A DNA stretch of 64,000 bases from Brachyspira sp949287565 (GTDB taxonomy: Bacteria; Spirochaetota; Brachyspiria; Brachyspirales; Brachyspiraceae). The notes beneath the pieces were generated by a model. It was not told the DNA's origin. It saw only the letters and a program-made list of their open reading frames with translations, and did no database searches. The translations under genes and the position numbers were made by a program. The stretch lies in assembly GCF_036997615.1 (NCBI RefSeq), contig NZ_JAWLQA010000006.1; one strand, 5' to 3'. Within the stretch, counting starts at the first letter, position 1. Every line of letters starts with the position of its first letter. Positions 17,979 to 26,155 of the stretch are shown in pieces.

Positions 17979-19016
17979 TTATTTTTTATAACGTCTGTAT
18001 GTAAGTTCATCAACATTACATTCTGCTTCTACTTCTATTCTTAAAGCTTGTTCTTCTTTAGGAAGCTGTTTAGGAGCATAAGGTCCTTTAGGACAAGCTC
18101 TAACGCATTTTAAGCAGCCTTTACAATATTGATAATCAATACCCATCATATTCATAACATTTGTTTTAGAAGCATCTTTTCTATCAACACCTCTTTCCCA
18201 AACGATACAAAGGTCTGGACAAACAACTTCACAGTTAGCACAGTCTATACAGTTTTTAGGATTGAATACTGGGATATTACCTGTACGAGTAACTTGTAAA
18301 TCTTTCAAAGTAGAGTTACCAGCAGCATTGATATAACCGCCTGTTAATTGGTTGTTTTTACCATATACAGGTTCTGGTTTTTTGTAAGGTATATATGGAT
18401 ATTTACCATCTGCAGGGAAATCTTTTACTACAGAGTCGCTTCCGCCTCTTCTGAAAGCTTCAACGTTAGGTTCTACTAATTCAGGTTTTTTACCTGAGAA
18501 TTGCTTTCTAATTTGCTCTTCAAATTTAGCAGAATCTATAAAGTCAAGCTGATTAACCATAGCACCCATAATGATAGTGTTAGCTGCTTGTGAAGGAAGT
18601 TTTAAATCATTAGCGATTTTAATAGCATCAACACAAACTACTTTACCGCCATGTAATTTAGCAAAATCTCTTGCTTCATCAGGTGTTTTATTAGTATTAA
18701 AAATAACTATAGCATCTTCTTTAACACCAGCTAATGTCATAGGGTTTTTAAGAAGATTCATATGGAATACAGCCACAACATGAGGCTCTTCTACTGTAGA
18801 GTTTACTCTAACTTCTGTATCAGAAAATCTTACGAAAGATTTAACTGGTGAACCTTTCTTTTCTGAACCATAACTTGAGAATGCAGCACCATAGAAACCT
18901 TGAGTTAAAACACCTACTTCTGCAAGCATTTTACCAGCACTGTTGGCACCCATTCCGCCTATACTTTCGAGACGAATCTCGAAAAAGCCTAAATCATTGA
19001 CTTTTGGGAGTTTCAC
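17979..19016 (-). CDS. pyruvate-type 2-oxoacid:ferredoxin oxidoreductase, fused gamma-delta subunit
   Basis: A 345-residue fusion. Residues about 1-190 are the gamma domain (GGMGANSAGKML, SSYGSEKKGSPVKSFV). Residues about 240-345 are a ferredoxin-like delta domain with two cluster motifs, CIDCANCEVVCP and CKGCLKCVRACPKGP, enough for two [4Fe-4S] clusters. Translation starts at GTG (19016) with an AAAGGAG site nine bases upstream. It is the first gene of a two-gene operon with the alpha-beta fusion; together they give all four functional parts of the enzyme in two polypeptides. Confidence 0.87.
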   Translation of the reverse strand: MKLPKVNDLGFFEIRLESIGGMGANSAGKMLAEVGVLTQGFYGAAFSSYGSEKKGSPVKSFVRFSDTEVRVNSTVEEPHVVAVFHMNLLKNPMTLAGVKEDAIVIFNTNKTPDEARDFAKLHGGKVVCVDAIKIANDLKLPSQAANTIIMGAMVNQLDFIDSAKFEEQIRKQFSGKKPELVEPNVEAFRRGGSDSVVKDFPADGKYPYIPYKKPEPVYGKNNQLTGGYINAAGNSTLKDLQVTRTGNIPVFNPKNCIDCANCEVVCPDLCIVWERGVDRKDASKTNVMNMMGIDYQYCKGCLKCVRACPKGPYAPKQLPKEEQALRIEVEAECNVDELTYRRYKK

Positions 19017-19112
19017 GATTTTTTTCTCCTTTATTTAATTAAAATGAGATTTTGGGAATAAACATTAAAGTATACTACTTTTAAAATTAATATACTGTCA
19101 ATGTTTATATAT

Positions 19113-19140
19113 TGTACTATAAATAAGATAAAAGTCAAAT
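19113..19140 (-). promoter_or_regulatory. promoter of the pyruvate:ferredoxin oxidoreductase operon
   Basis: On the - strand TTGACT (19140-19135), 16 bases and TACAAT (19118-19113). Leader about 90 nt. A TTGACA/TATACT pair just downstream has a 23-base spacer and is too wide to count. Confidence 0.55.
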
Positions 19141-19233
19141 TAATTGTCATTATTTTAATGCAGTATGTATATATTTTTATTAGAGAAATATACAATATAA
19201 ACATACAGATTTTATATATATTTATAATAAAAT

Positions 19234-19262
19234 TTGACATCTAATACTTTAGTTATTATACT
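19234..19262 (+). promoter_or_regulatory. promoter of the chemoreceptor gene
   Basis: TTGACA (19234-19239), 17 bases, TATACT (19257-19262). The leader to the ATG at 19422 is about 150 nt, longer than for other genes here, and AT-rich with a repeated TTACTAG (19284 and 19358); I see no known riboswitch in it. The rest of the 405-base divergent gap holds the por promoter and nothing else. Confidence 0.6.
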
Positions 19263-19421
19263 ATATAGTGGTGTTAAGAATTACTAGGATTTCATTAGTA
19301 TAAAAATTGTTCATTTGAGAATATATTTATATATTCTTACAATTTTTTATATCATAAGTTACTAGTATTTTAAAATCATCATTCTTATTTTTTTATTAAA
19401 TAACTTGTTGGGGGTATATTC

Positions 19422-21266
19422 ATGAAAAAGAGCTTTAATAGTTTAAGCATACAAATACCTATTGTAGTTAATATTTTTATTGCATTGCTCTTAATTATTT
19501 CTATATCTACATTGGTACAAATGTCTAAAAAAGCTATAGACAAAGCTTCTTATGATGGGTTTGGTACTACAATAAAAGGGTATTCTACTTTTTTTGATTC
19601 TTTAATTGAAAATCAGCTAATTTTATCAGATACCTATGCTTCTTTTTCTTCTGTAATAAATTATATGCAATATAGAAACCCAGAAGATGAGCCTGAACTT
19701 ATAAAATCAATGCAATTAGTAGGAGCAAAAAACCCTTATGTAACAAGTTTATCTTTAGTAGAACCTAACGGAACTATATTAAATAATTCAGAAGGAAATA
19801 ATGCTGATGTAGGTAAAAAAGTAGCTGATTTATACCCGGATTTATGGAGAGTATATGATTCTGTAAAAAAACCAACATTAGCAGATTCTATATATAAAGA
19901 TCCTAATGGAAAATGGATTACAGCTATAGTTTCTCCTGTCTATTCAAAAATAGATAATTCCTATCTTGGAGGTATGCTTCTCATATTGGATTGGCAAAAG
20001 GTTATAGACGAAATATCAGTAACTGCAGGAGAAGTTCTTACTCATTGGATAAGATTATGGGTATTCAATAAAGACACTTTACTTGTAATGCATAATGTAC
20101 CAAGTGAAGTTGGTAAATTAGCTCCTGTAGAAATAAAAACAATAGTTAATAATACTGAAGGAAAATTAGAATTCCAAAATGATGGTATGACTAAAGTTTG
20201 CTTGTATAATTCTCTTAGGGATCAGCCTTGGAAAGTTGGCTTTTCTATGCCTCTTAGCTTCATTGAACAGCAAAGTACCAGAATATTAATAATTGGAATT
20301 ATAATAGGAATTATAGGAATAATACTAAGTTTTGTTATTGGATTCTTATATATTAAAAAGATTATTAGTCCTTTGAAAATACTTGTAGAAGAAGCTGAAG
20401 AAATGTCAAGGGGAGAATTTATACTTAGAAAATTCAAATTTAAGAAAAATGAAATCGGAGATATAGCATACTCTTTCAAAAATATGAGAGATGCTATGGC
20501 TAAAATTATTAATGAAGTTAATGCAACTTCAGAAAAAATTAATAATGCTGCTGCTAATCTTACTCAAGGAAGTGATGATTTATCAGCTAGAACAGATGCT
20601 CAGGCTTCCAGTCTTGAAGAAACTGCTTCTGCTATAGAAGAGATGGCTTCTACAATTAAATCATCAGCAGAACATTCTGTAGAAGGAAATGATATGATGA
20701 TAGCTTCTAAAAAGGCTGTAGAAAATGGTGCTAGTGTTATTGCTGAAACTACTAAAAACATAGAAGAAGTTTATGAATCTAGTGAAAAAATAAAAAGCAT
20801 TACTAAGACAATAGAAGATATAGCATTCCAAACTAATATACTTGCACTTAACGCTTCAGTAGAGGCAGCAAGAGCAGGAGATCAAGGAAGAGGTTTTGCT
20901 GTTGTAGCTAGTGAGGTTAGAAACTTAGCACAAAACTCTCAATCATCTGCTAAAAACATAACATTGCTTATAGAAAACATTTATGAAAAAATTAATAGAT
21001 CAGCTGAAACTGCTAGAGAATCACAATCTATATTCAATGATATACAATCCAAAATAGACGGCACTGCAAAGATAATGCAGGAGATAAGCACAACTGCCGT
21101 AGAACAGCAAACTGGTGTAGATCAGGTAAATATAGCTGTATCTAAAATAGATGGTATAACTCAGCAAAATGCAGCTTTAGTTGATGAAACTACAAACTAT
21201 GCTAGAGAATTATTAGATCAGTCTGAAAACTTAAAAAATATTATGACATTCTTTAAAATGAATTAA
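19422..21266 (+). CDS. methyl-accepting chemotaxis protein
   Basis: A 614-residue transmembrane chemoreceptor. An N-terminal membrane helix (about 13-30) is followed by a periplasmic Cache-type sensor domain (about 45-280). A second membrane helix rich in Ile/Gly (about 288-312), a HAMP domain (about 313-365) and a long cytoplasmic signalling coiled coil come next. The signalling tip is fully conserved (FQTNILALNASVEAARAGD, GRGFAVVASEVRNLA). There is no C-terminal CheR-binding pentapeptide. The ligand cannot be read from the sequence; Cache receptors often bind amino acids or short organic acids. A GGGGG-type site lies before the ATG. It is transcribed alone. Confidence 0.92.
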   Translation: MKKSFNSLSIQIPIVVNIFIALLLIISISTLVQMSKKAIDKASYDGFGTTIKGYSTFFDSLIENQLILSDTYASFSSVINYMQYRNPEDEPELIKSMQLVGAKNPYVTSLSLVEPNGTILNNSEGNNADVGKKVADLYPDLWRVYDSVKKPTLADSIYKDPNGKWITAIVSPVYSKIDNSYLGGMLLILDWQKVIDEISVTAGEVLTHWIRLWVFNKDTLLVMHNVPSEVGKLAPVEIKTIVNNTEGKLEFQNDGMTKVCLYNSLRDQPWKVGFSMPLSFIEQQSTRILIIGIIIGIIGIILSFVIGFLYIKKIISPLKILVEEAEEMSRGEFILRKFKFKKNEIGDIAYSFKNMRDAMAKIINEVNATSEKINNAAANLTQGSDDLSARTDAQASSLEETASAIEEMASTIKSSAEHSVEGNDMMIASKKAVENGASVIAETTKNIEEVYESSEKIKSITKTIEDIAFQTNILALNASVEAARAGDQGRGFAVVASEVRNLAQNSQSSAKNITLLIENIYEKINRSAETARESQSIFNDIQSKIDGTAKIMQEISTTAVEQQTGVDQVNIAVSKIDGITQQNAALVDETTNYARELLDQSENLKNIMTFFKMN

Positions 21267-21276
21267 TATTTAATTT

Positions 21277-21349
21277 ATTATCAGCTATGAAATTTTATTG
21301 ACAAATTATCTTTACTTTTTGTACAATTTAAATTATCATAGCTGATAAT
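21277..21349. repeat. 14-base inverted repeat enclosing a promoter
   Basis: ATTATCAGCTATGA (21277-21290) and TCATAGCTGATAAT (21336-21349) are perfect inverted copies. The promoter of the next gene lies between them. The right arm is followed by TTTTATTTT, so the structure could also end transcription of the chemoreceptor gene as a long-loop hairpin. Confidence 0.75.
21298..21327 (+). promoter_or_regulatory. promoter of the outer-membrane-like protein gene
   Basis: TTGACA (21298-21303), 18 bases, TACAAT (21322-21327). Predicted start near 21334, immediately before the right arm of the inverted repeat, so the mRNA would begin with that arm. Confidence 0.65.
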
Positions 21350-21367
21350 TTTATTTTAGGATTATCT

Positions 21368-22480
21368 ATGAAAAACTATATTAAAATTGTGATAACCTCT
21401 ATCACATTCTTATTACTAACTTCTTTATTAAATGCTCAAGAAAAATATACAAATGCAATAATGCCTCCGCTTCCAAATGCATTCGATATGTTTATAGGAA
21501 GAGAAGGAAACAATGAACTTCCTCAATACATAAAACCTGATTATTTTAGAGATGACTATAAAAGAGAACTTCCAAATCCTAATGATACAAATTTAGGTTT
21601 CTTTCAAAAGTACCCTATAGAATTTCATTTAACTACTACTTTTTCTTATGCCGCTCATACAAATACTTTTAATTTGAGAGATACTTTTGCAACTATTGGT
21701 CAAACTTTTCATAATAACTATATACAATTTACAGGATTTATAACAGCATACGGATATTTTGATACACATAACCCAGATATACCGTATCCATACATAAAAG
21801 GAAATGCCGGACTTTATGACGGAGGTGTACAGGCTGTATTTATTGATAGAATATTAGTATCAGCTAGAGGCAGAGCAACTTTTGATATTAATACTACTAC
21901 TTTCATGCTTATGCCTCACTATTATGATACAACATTAAACCCTGCCAATATTGATACTCCAGATTATTATATACCTCAAGTATTAAATGGTCCTGGTATA
22001 AGAGTTGGTTTTATAGGAAATCATTATGAGATAGCCTATTCTCAAGGAGATTTCAGACATAGTATACCTAAAGCATTTTTATTTAGATTTAATATACCTA
22101 ATATTGAGTTTAGATTCTTATACGAACATGAAAATAGAAAAGATCCGCAATTTTATCATATAAGTTTATTCGAATCATTAGTTCAGGCTTCTGCAACATT
22201 TAGATTCCCTCTTATGAATGAAACTATTTGGCTTAATGCTATTGCTGAATATACTTGGAGAGAAAATGATGCTCATTATATACGTTTAGAACAAGGTTTT
22301 GAATGGTATATGTTAAACATTGCTTTGAGAGAAATGGTTCATATAAAAGATAAAAATGCCAAATTATATTTAGAATATGCTATATTTGGTAAATTTAAAG
22401 CAGGTCCTGCTGAATTTAATGTAGGTTTCCAAGGTTCTACAGACGGAAGATACTATATTGCCGGAAATGTTAAATTTTAA
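21368..22480 (+). CDS. putative outer-membrane beta-barrel protein
   Basis: A 370-residue exported protein I cannot name. A signal peptide is clear: Lys/Asn-rich start, hydrophobic stretch ITSITFLLLTSLL, and likely cleavage after LNA (about residue 23). The mature part is rich in aromatic residues and alternating hydrophobic/polar strands, with many Tyr and Phe, and it ends in Phe (IAGNVKF), as outer-membrane beta-barrels do. No lipobox. It has its own promoter inside an inverted repeat. Porin-like or surface protein is the best guess. Confidence 0.65.
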   Translation: MKNYIKIVITSITFLLLTSLLNAQEKYTNAIMPPLPNAFDMFIGREGNNELPQYIKPDYFRDDYKRELPNPNDTNLGFFQKYPIEFHLTTTFSYAAHTNTFNLRDTFATIGQTFHNNYIQFTGFITAYGYFDTHNPDIPYPYIKGNAGLYDGGVQAVFIDRILVSARGRATFDINTTTFMLMPHYYDTTLNPANIDTPDYYIPQVLNGPGIRVGFIGNHYEIAYSQGDFRHSIPKAFLFRFNIPNIEFRFLYEHENRKDPQFYHISLFESLVQASATFRFPLMNETIWLNAIAEYTWRENDAHYIRLEQGFEWYMLNIALREMVHIKDKNAKLYLEYAIFGKFKAGPAEFNVGFQGSTDGRYYIAGNVKF

Positions 22481-22484
22481 TAAC

Positions 22485-22512
22485 TTGTAGTATTTTATTG
22501 ATAATATATAAT
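22485..22512 (+). promoter_or_regulatory. possible promoter of the PepSY-like gene
   Basis: TTGTAG (22485-22490), 16 bases, TATAAT (22507-22512), 30 bases before the ATG. The -35 hexamer matches the consensus weakly. Confidence 0.4.
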
Positions 22513-22541
22513 ATTACTTTATTAATTTAAGGAGGCTTGCT

Positions 22542-22961
22542 ATGAAAAAAATAATATACACGATATTAACTTTGTCCGTATTATCAATATATGCCTATGG
22601 GGGTTCTGTAGCATTAAGCGAAGTACCTAAAGCCGCTATAGCATTTGCTGATAAATATTTCACTGACTATTATTTGTACAGAGCTACTGAATTGGGTGGT
22701 TCTTATACTTTAATATTCAAAGGCGGACTTAAAATATATGTTAATATCAATGGAGAATGGAAAACTATAAGCGGAGGCGGAGAAGAAATATCCATAGCTT
22801 ATATAGAAGATAAAGTTAGAAATGCCATCAAAAAAGAATTTCCTGATGAAAAAGTTATTAGCATAAAGAAAAACAGCAAAAATTATGACATAGAGTTCAA
22901 AAGCGGAAGAAAAATAGCTGTAGATCTTGAAGGCAATATCACTAAAAAAGGAAGATGGTAA
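22542..22961 (+). CDS. exported PepSY-like domain protein
   Basis: A 139-residue exported protein. Residues 1-19 form a signal peptide (ILTLSVLSIYAYG). The rest contains two short PepSY-like beta-alpha repeats (VPKAAIAFADKYF...YTLIFKGGLKIYVNINGEW and VRNAIKKEFPDEKVISI...YDIEFKSGRKIAVDLEGNI), the architecture of the PepSY_2/DUF2874 family. Such proteins sit in the periplasm and are poorly understood; inhibition of peptidases is one proposal. A strong AAGGAGG site precedes the ATG, and a terminator follows. Confidence 0.75.
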   Translation: MKKIIYTILTLSVLSIYAYGGSVALSEVPKAAIAFADKYFTDYYLYRATELGGSYTLIFKGGLKIYVNINGEWKTISGGGEEISIAYIEDKVRNAIKKEFPDEKVISIKKNSKNYDIEFKSGRKIAVDLEGNITKKGRW

Positions 22962-22978
22962 TTAAAAAAATATAAAAT

Positions 22979-23018
22979 AAAAGTACAAGCATAAATATTA
23001 TGTTTGTACTTTTTTAAT
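22979..23018 (+). terminator. terminator of the PepSY-like gene
   Basis: AAAAGTACAA and TTGTACTTTT form a long stem, extended by CATAA/TTATG with one mismatch between them, followed by TTTTTTAATTTT. Confidence 0.8.
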
Positions 23019-23102
23019 TTTAACTACTATTATAATTTTATACTGCAAATAAAAATCAGATTTAATAATTCAAGATTTTGATAAACTAAACAATGAAAAA
23101 AT

Positions 23103-23176
23103 TGGAGATAATGGGGCTCGAACCCACGACCCTCACAATGCCATTGTGATGCTCTCCCAAACTGAGCTATATCCCC
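23103..23176 (-). tRNA. tRNA-Ala (anticodon GGC)
   Basis: The - strand folds as a complete cloverleaf. The acceptor arm is GGGGATA/TATCTCC (one G-U) and the D arm is GCTCAGTTTGGGAGAGC. The anticodon stem TCACA/TGTGA carries loop ATGGCAT, whose anticodon GGC reads alanine codon GCC. The T arm carries TTCGAGC. CCA is not encoded. It stands alone between the PepSY-like gene and the NYN gene. Confidence 0.95.
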
Positions 23177-23192
23177 TTAATAAGATTTAAGC

Positions 23193-23221
23193 ATTTTAAA
23201 TTATTTTTAAGTAAAAGTCAA
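23193..23221 (-). promoter_or_regulatory. promoter of the tRNA-Ala gene
   Basis: On the - strand TTGACT (23221-23216), 17 bases and TAAAAT (23198-23193), with predicted start about 10 bases before the mature tRNA 5' end at 23176. Confidence 0.65.
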
Positions 23222-23339
23222 TCTAATTGTTTTATTTATTAATTATAAGTTTTAACATTTGCATACAAACTAATTTAAAATATTTTATAGCTTAAAGTGC
23301 ATCAGCAGTTTTTTAATGAGTAATTTTATTTAATGAAAG

Positions 23340-23368
23340 TTGACAAAATAGTTAATATACTGTATATT
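23340..23368 (+). promoter_or_regulatory. strong promoter upstream of the NYN gene / small RNA
   Basis: TTGACA (23340-23345), 17 bases, TATATT (23363-23368); predicted start near 23375. Confidence 0.7.
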
Positions 23369-23374
23369 AATTAT

Positions 23375-23443
23375 ATGACCAGCCTATATTAATAAAATAG
23401 TATAGGTAGATCCTGCGGTGGTTTACCAACGCAGGCTTTTTTA
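23375..23443 (+). ncRNA. candidate small RNA or transcription attenuator (about 70 nt)
   Basis: A consensus promoter is followed by about 70 nt without a reading frame and then a strong terminator, so a short transcript should accumulate. It has two hairpins: CCTATA...TATAGG (about 23382-23405) and CCTGCGGTGG-TTTA-CCAACGCAGG (23412-23435), the latter followed by CTTTTTT. The NYN gene ATG begins at 23449, right after the T tract and without a ribosome binding site. It is either a stand-alone small RNA or an attenuator that gates the NYN gene. I do not recognise an RNA family. Confidence 0.5.
23412..23442 (+). terminator. terminator or attenuator before the NYN gene
   Basis: A 10-pair GC-rich stem (one G-T) with loop TTTA, followed by CTTTTTT, ends six bases before the NYN start codon. 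Confidence 0.75.
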
Positions 23444-23448
23444 TTTTT

Positions 23449-24162
23449 ATGCAAAAAATATATGCTTATATTGACGGATTTAATTTATATCATAACTTAA
23501 AATCTTATATTAAGGATAACAATCTTGATAATGAATTAAAATGGCTTGATGTTAGAAAACTTGTAAGCTGTTTTATAGATGAAAAAATTCAAATTTTAGA
23601 AAAAGTGAATTTCTTTTCAGCAATACCTACTCACTGCAGTATATCTAAACAGGAAAAACATAAAAATTATTATAAAGCATTAAAAAGTGCAAATGTACAT
23701 ATAATCAACGGCAGATTTTCACAGAAGAAAAATACACATTTTAGATGTTTAAAATGTAATGAAACTAATTTTAATACAGAATGTCAATATTGCCATAATA
23801 CAGATACAAATTATTTCGTAGCTCATGAAGAAAAAGAAACGGATGTTTCACTTGCCATAAATATAATTAGTGATGTTTTAACTGTTACAGACTTGAAAAA
23901 AATAATTTTAGTAAGTGCTGATACTGATTTTATTCCTGTTGTAAGATATATACTTGAAAATACTGACAAAAAAATTACTGTTCTTCTTCCTTTGGGGCAT
24001 AATTATTCTAATGGTTTTAATAATATTAGAAATGAATATAAACCTAATAATAAAAGATTTGATATTAAGGTTATAAAACTTAATAATATATTAAATTCAT
24101 TGCTTCCATATGAAATTGAATATGATAATCAAATATATAAAAATCCTTATAAAATTAATTAA
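23449..24162 (+). CDS. NYN (LabA/DUF88) domain ribonuclease-like protein with zinc finger insert
   Basis: A 237-residue PIN-like NYN domain protein, a family of metal-dependent RNases. The acidic sites expected for the fold are present: YIDGFNLYH (Asp near 9), EKETDVSLA (Glu/Asp near 127-131) and VSADTDF (near 155-161). Between the first and second motifs lies a CxxC...CxxC unit (CLKCN...CQYCH, about 101-119) that looks like a zinc ribbon. The ATG follows a terminator hairpin directly and lacks a ribosome binding site, so expression is probably low or conditional. Target RNA unknown; it sits at the start of an accessory patch with toxin-antitoxin genes. Confidence 0.8.
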   Translation: MQKIYAYIDGFNLYHNLKSYIKDNNLDNELKWLDVRKLVSCFIDEKIQILEKVNFFSAIPTHCSISKQEKHKNYYKALKSANVHIINGRFSQKKNTHFRCLKCNETNFNTECQYCHNTDTNYFVAHEEKETDVSLAINIISDVLTVTDLKKIILVSADTDFIPVVRYILENTDKKITVLLPLGHNYSNGFNNIRNEYKPNNKRFDIKVIKLNNILNSLLPYEIEYDNQIYKNPYKIN

Positions 24163-24758
24163 TACTTTTATATGGTTTTATTAATAATTAGTTTATAATT
24201 GGGGTATAATTTTTTAAGAGTTTTTTATGATAAAATTAAATGTTGATGAAATAGAAGGATATGGCATAACAGAACAACCAATAGAATATAATTCAGAAGA
24301 AGAACTTATTAAATGGCTTGAGTATGATTTATTACAACAGGCTCTTATAAATGGTAAAGAAGCAGATGAAAATAATATTATAACTATCACAGATGAAGAA
24401 AAAGAATATTATACTTTGAATATAGGTATTAGATATGATAAAAATAATACTAAAAATAAAATTATTATTAATTTTGATTTTTGTATAATAAAATACCAAG
24501 GCAATATTAATTGTCATAATATAATTTTTAATAAAAAAATTTATGGTCATGATAAATATGAAATATATAAAATGTTAAATAATAAAATTGATTTTAGTAA
24601 TTCTATATTCAATGATATTGTTGATTTTACTGGTGCTATATTTTATAATTTTTCAATTGATTTTTCTAATTGTCTTTTTAAAGATATTGTTAAACTTGAA
24701 GGATCTAAATTTTATGGAGGGGTAAATTCTAATTTATATTTTAATGATTCTATTTTTG

Positions 24759-24768
24759 AAAAAAAAAA
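24759..24768. repeat. A10 homopolymer at the frameshift point
   Basis: Ten consecutive A. Loss of one base joins the two halves of the pentapeptide/membrane gene; gain of one base gives an immediate TAA. Confidence 0.85.
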
Positions 24769-25768
24769 TAATTTTTGACTATTCTAAATTTTATAATTTT
24801 TTTCTTATTAATTATAAAAATGCACAATTTTTAGATGAGACAAGCTTTTATGAAACAAAATTCAAAATTAATAAAGGGAATTATAGTATATTAGATTTTA
24901 GTGAAGCAATAATTCATAAAGATATAATTTTTAGATATTGTGATTTTCAAGATACTGTATTATTTAATAATACTATATTTTATGGTAATATAGATATGTA
25001 TAGTGCCAAAATAGGTAAAAAAATTGTTTTTTTCAATACAGAAATTAGTAATGAAATTAACTTTGATAATATTATATTTAAAAATAAAAATACAATTTTA
25101 TCAATAAATAATGATAAATTCCAAAAAATTAATAAAATCAATTTTGAAAATATCATTATAGATGGTAGAATTAATATTCAAAATATAAGTGTAAATATTA
25201 TAGATTTTTCTGGAACTATTATTAATTTAGGATTATTTATAACAGTCAATTTCAAAGTACATAAATTCGCTAACCGTGAAAGTGCTTTGTTTCTTAAAAA
25301 TGAGGCTTATGCTAGAAATAACGCAATTGACGCTTTACAGTATAAGGCTAAAGAAATTGAATGTCATAAAGATGATTTAATGAAATCTGCAAAAGACATT
25401 ATGCAAAACAAAGAATATTCATTTACTAAAAAAATAAAAGAATTATATAAAATTGTTGGAGATATAGCCTCAATATATTTAAGTTCTTTATACAGCGATA
25501 ATGGGCAGAATTGGATTAAGGCTTTATTTATGACTATATTTATAACTGCTTTATGTTTTACTGTTTTTTATATTCCTGATTTGACTGATTCTAATATAAT
25601 ACGCATCTATTATAGAAATCTATTTCCAGAGTTAATAAAATATTTTATACCTACTGATTACAGCCTTATTATAAAATATGCCGCATCTAAACTGAATTTA
25701 TTTTTAAAAATATTTGGCGTTTTAGTTTATTTTTTAGGCAAGATTTTATTTTGGTACGGCTCTGTGCA

Positions 25769-25808
25769 GACTGTTCAGGCTTTTAGAAAATTTGCAAAAG
25801 GGGCTTGA
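25769..25808. repeat. 40-bp direct repeat, left copy (3' end of the pentapeptide gene)
   Basis: This copy encodes the last residues of the membrane protein (TVQAFRKFAKGA). A near-identical copy (one substitution, one extra G, altered stop) occurs at 26571-26610. The 762 bases between the copies hold hicAB and its promoter. Confidence 0.8.
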
Positions 25809-25815
25809 TTACAAG

Positions 25816-25843
25816 TTGACAAATAATATTTAATGTGTATACT
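25816..25843 (+). promoter_or_regulatory. promoter of hicAB with a repeated TGTGTATA motif
   Basis: TTGACA (25816-25821), 16 bases, TATACT (25838-25843). TGTGTATA occurs twice (about 25834 and 25847) over and after the -10 element and may be an operator for HicB autorepression; that role is inference. Confidence 0.6.
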
Positions 25844-25934
25844 TATGTGTATAAAGAAGTGTAAAAAATGATTAGGTAGAAAGCTATGGAATATTATATA
25901 ACTTCACAAATTCATTTTAAGGAAATTAATATCT

Positions 25935-26132
25935 ATGAAAGCTTTAGAGATAATTACACTTCTAAAAAAAGATGGTTGGTTTGAAATAGCTCAAAAAGGA
26001 AGCCATAAACAATTTAAACATAATACTAAAAAGGGAAGAGTTACAGTACCTTATCATAGTAATGTTGATTTATCTATAGCTGTTATAAAAAGCATAGAAA
26101 AACAAGCCAAAATAAAAATTTTAAAAAAGTAG
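25935..26132 (+). CDS. hicA: HicA family mRNA interferase toxin
   Basis: A 65-residue HicA toxin, a double-stranded RNA-binding-like fold that cleaves mRNA on the ribosome. The expected GWFEIAQKGSHKQFKH segment with its catalytic His (GSH) and the RVTVPYH strand are intact, and the length is typical. It precedes hicB by 23 bases. The start has a TAAGGAAATT site. Both genes lie between 40-bp direct repeats, which suggests that the pair arrived as a cassette. Confidence 0.88.
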   Translation: MKALEIITLLKKDGWFEIAQKGSHKQFKHNTKKGRVTVPYHSNVDLSIAVIKSIEKQAKIKILKK

Positions 26133-26155
26133 TTTGTTTTATAAGATATTTTATT

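Larger units (their letters stand above)
24227..25808 (+). pseudogene. pentapeptide-like/membrane protein split by a frameshift at an A10 tract
   Basis: Two overlapping frames (24227-24778, 183 codons; 24744-25808, 354 codons) are parts of one gene. They meet at a run of ten A (24759-24768). Nine A would give an uninterrupted protein of about 526 residues, reading ...NDSIFEKKIIFDYSKFYN across the joint. The middle part is made of degenerate pentapeptide-like units (DFSNCLF, VKLEGSKFYG, FNDSIF, AQFLDETSFYET). The C-terminus has two membrane helices (FMTIFITALCFTVFYI and IFGVLVYFLGKILFWYG). The full product would be a membrane-anchored pentapeptide-repeat protein. Both halves keep good coding character, so this may be a phase-variable gene, slippage-expressed, a recent pseudogene or a sequencing error in the homopolymer. 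Confidence 0.7.

Noticed and set aside
19069..19103. Second por promoter TTGACA/TATACT
   Set aside because: The spacer is 23 bases, too long for a sigma70-type promoter.
23375..23443. Signal recognition particle RNA or 6S RNA
   Set aside because: GTTTACC occurs, but the conserved GGAAG/GCAG tetraloop region of SRP RNA is missing and the RNA is too short for 6S.
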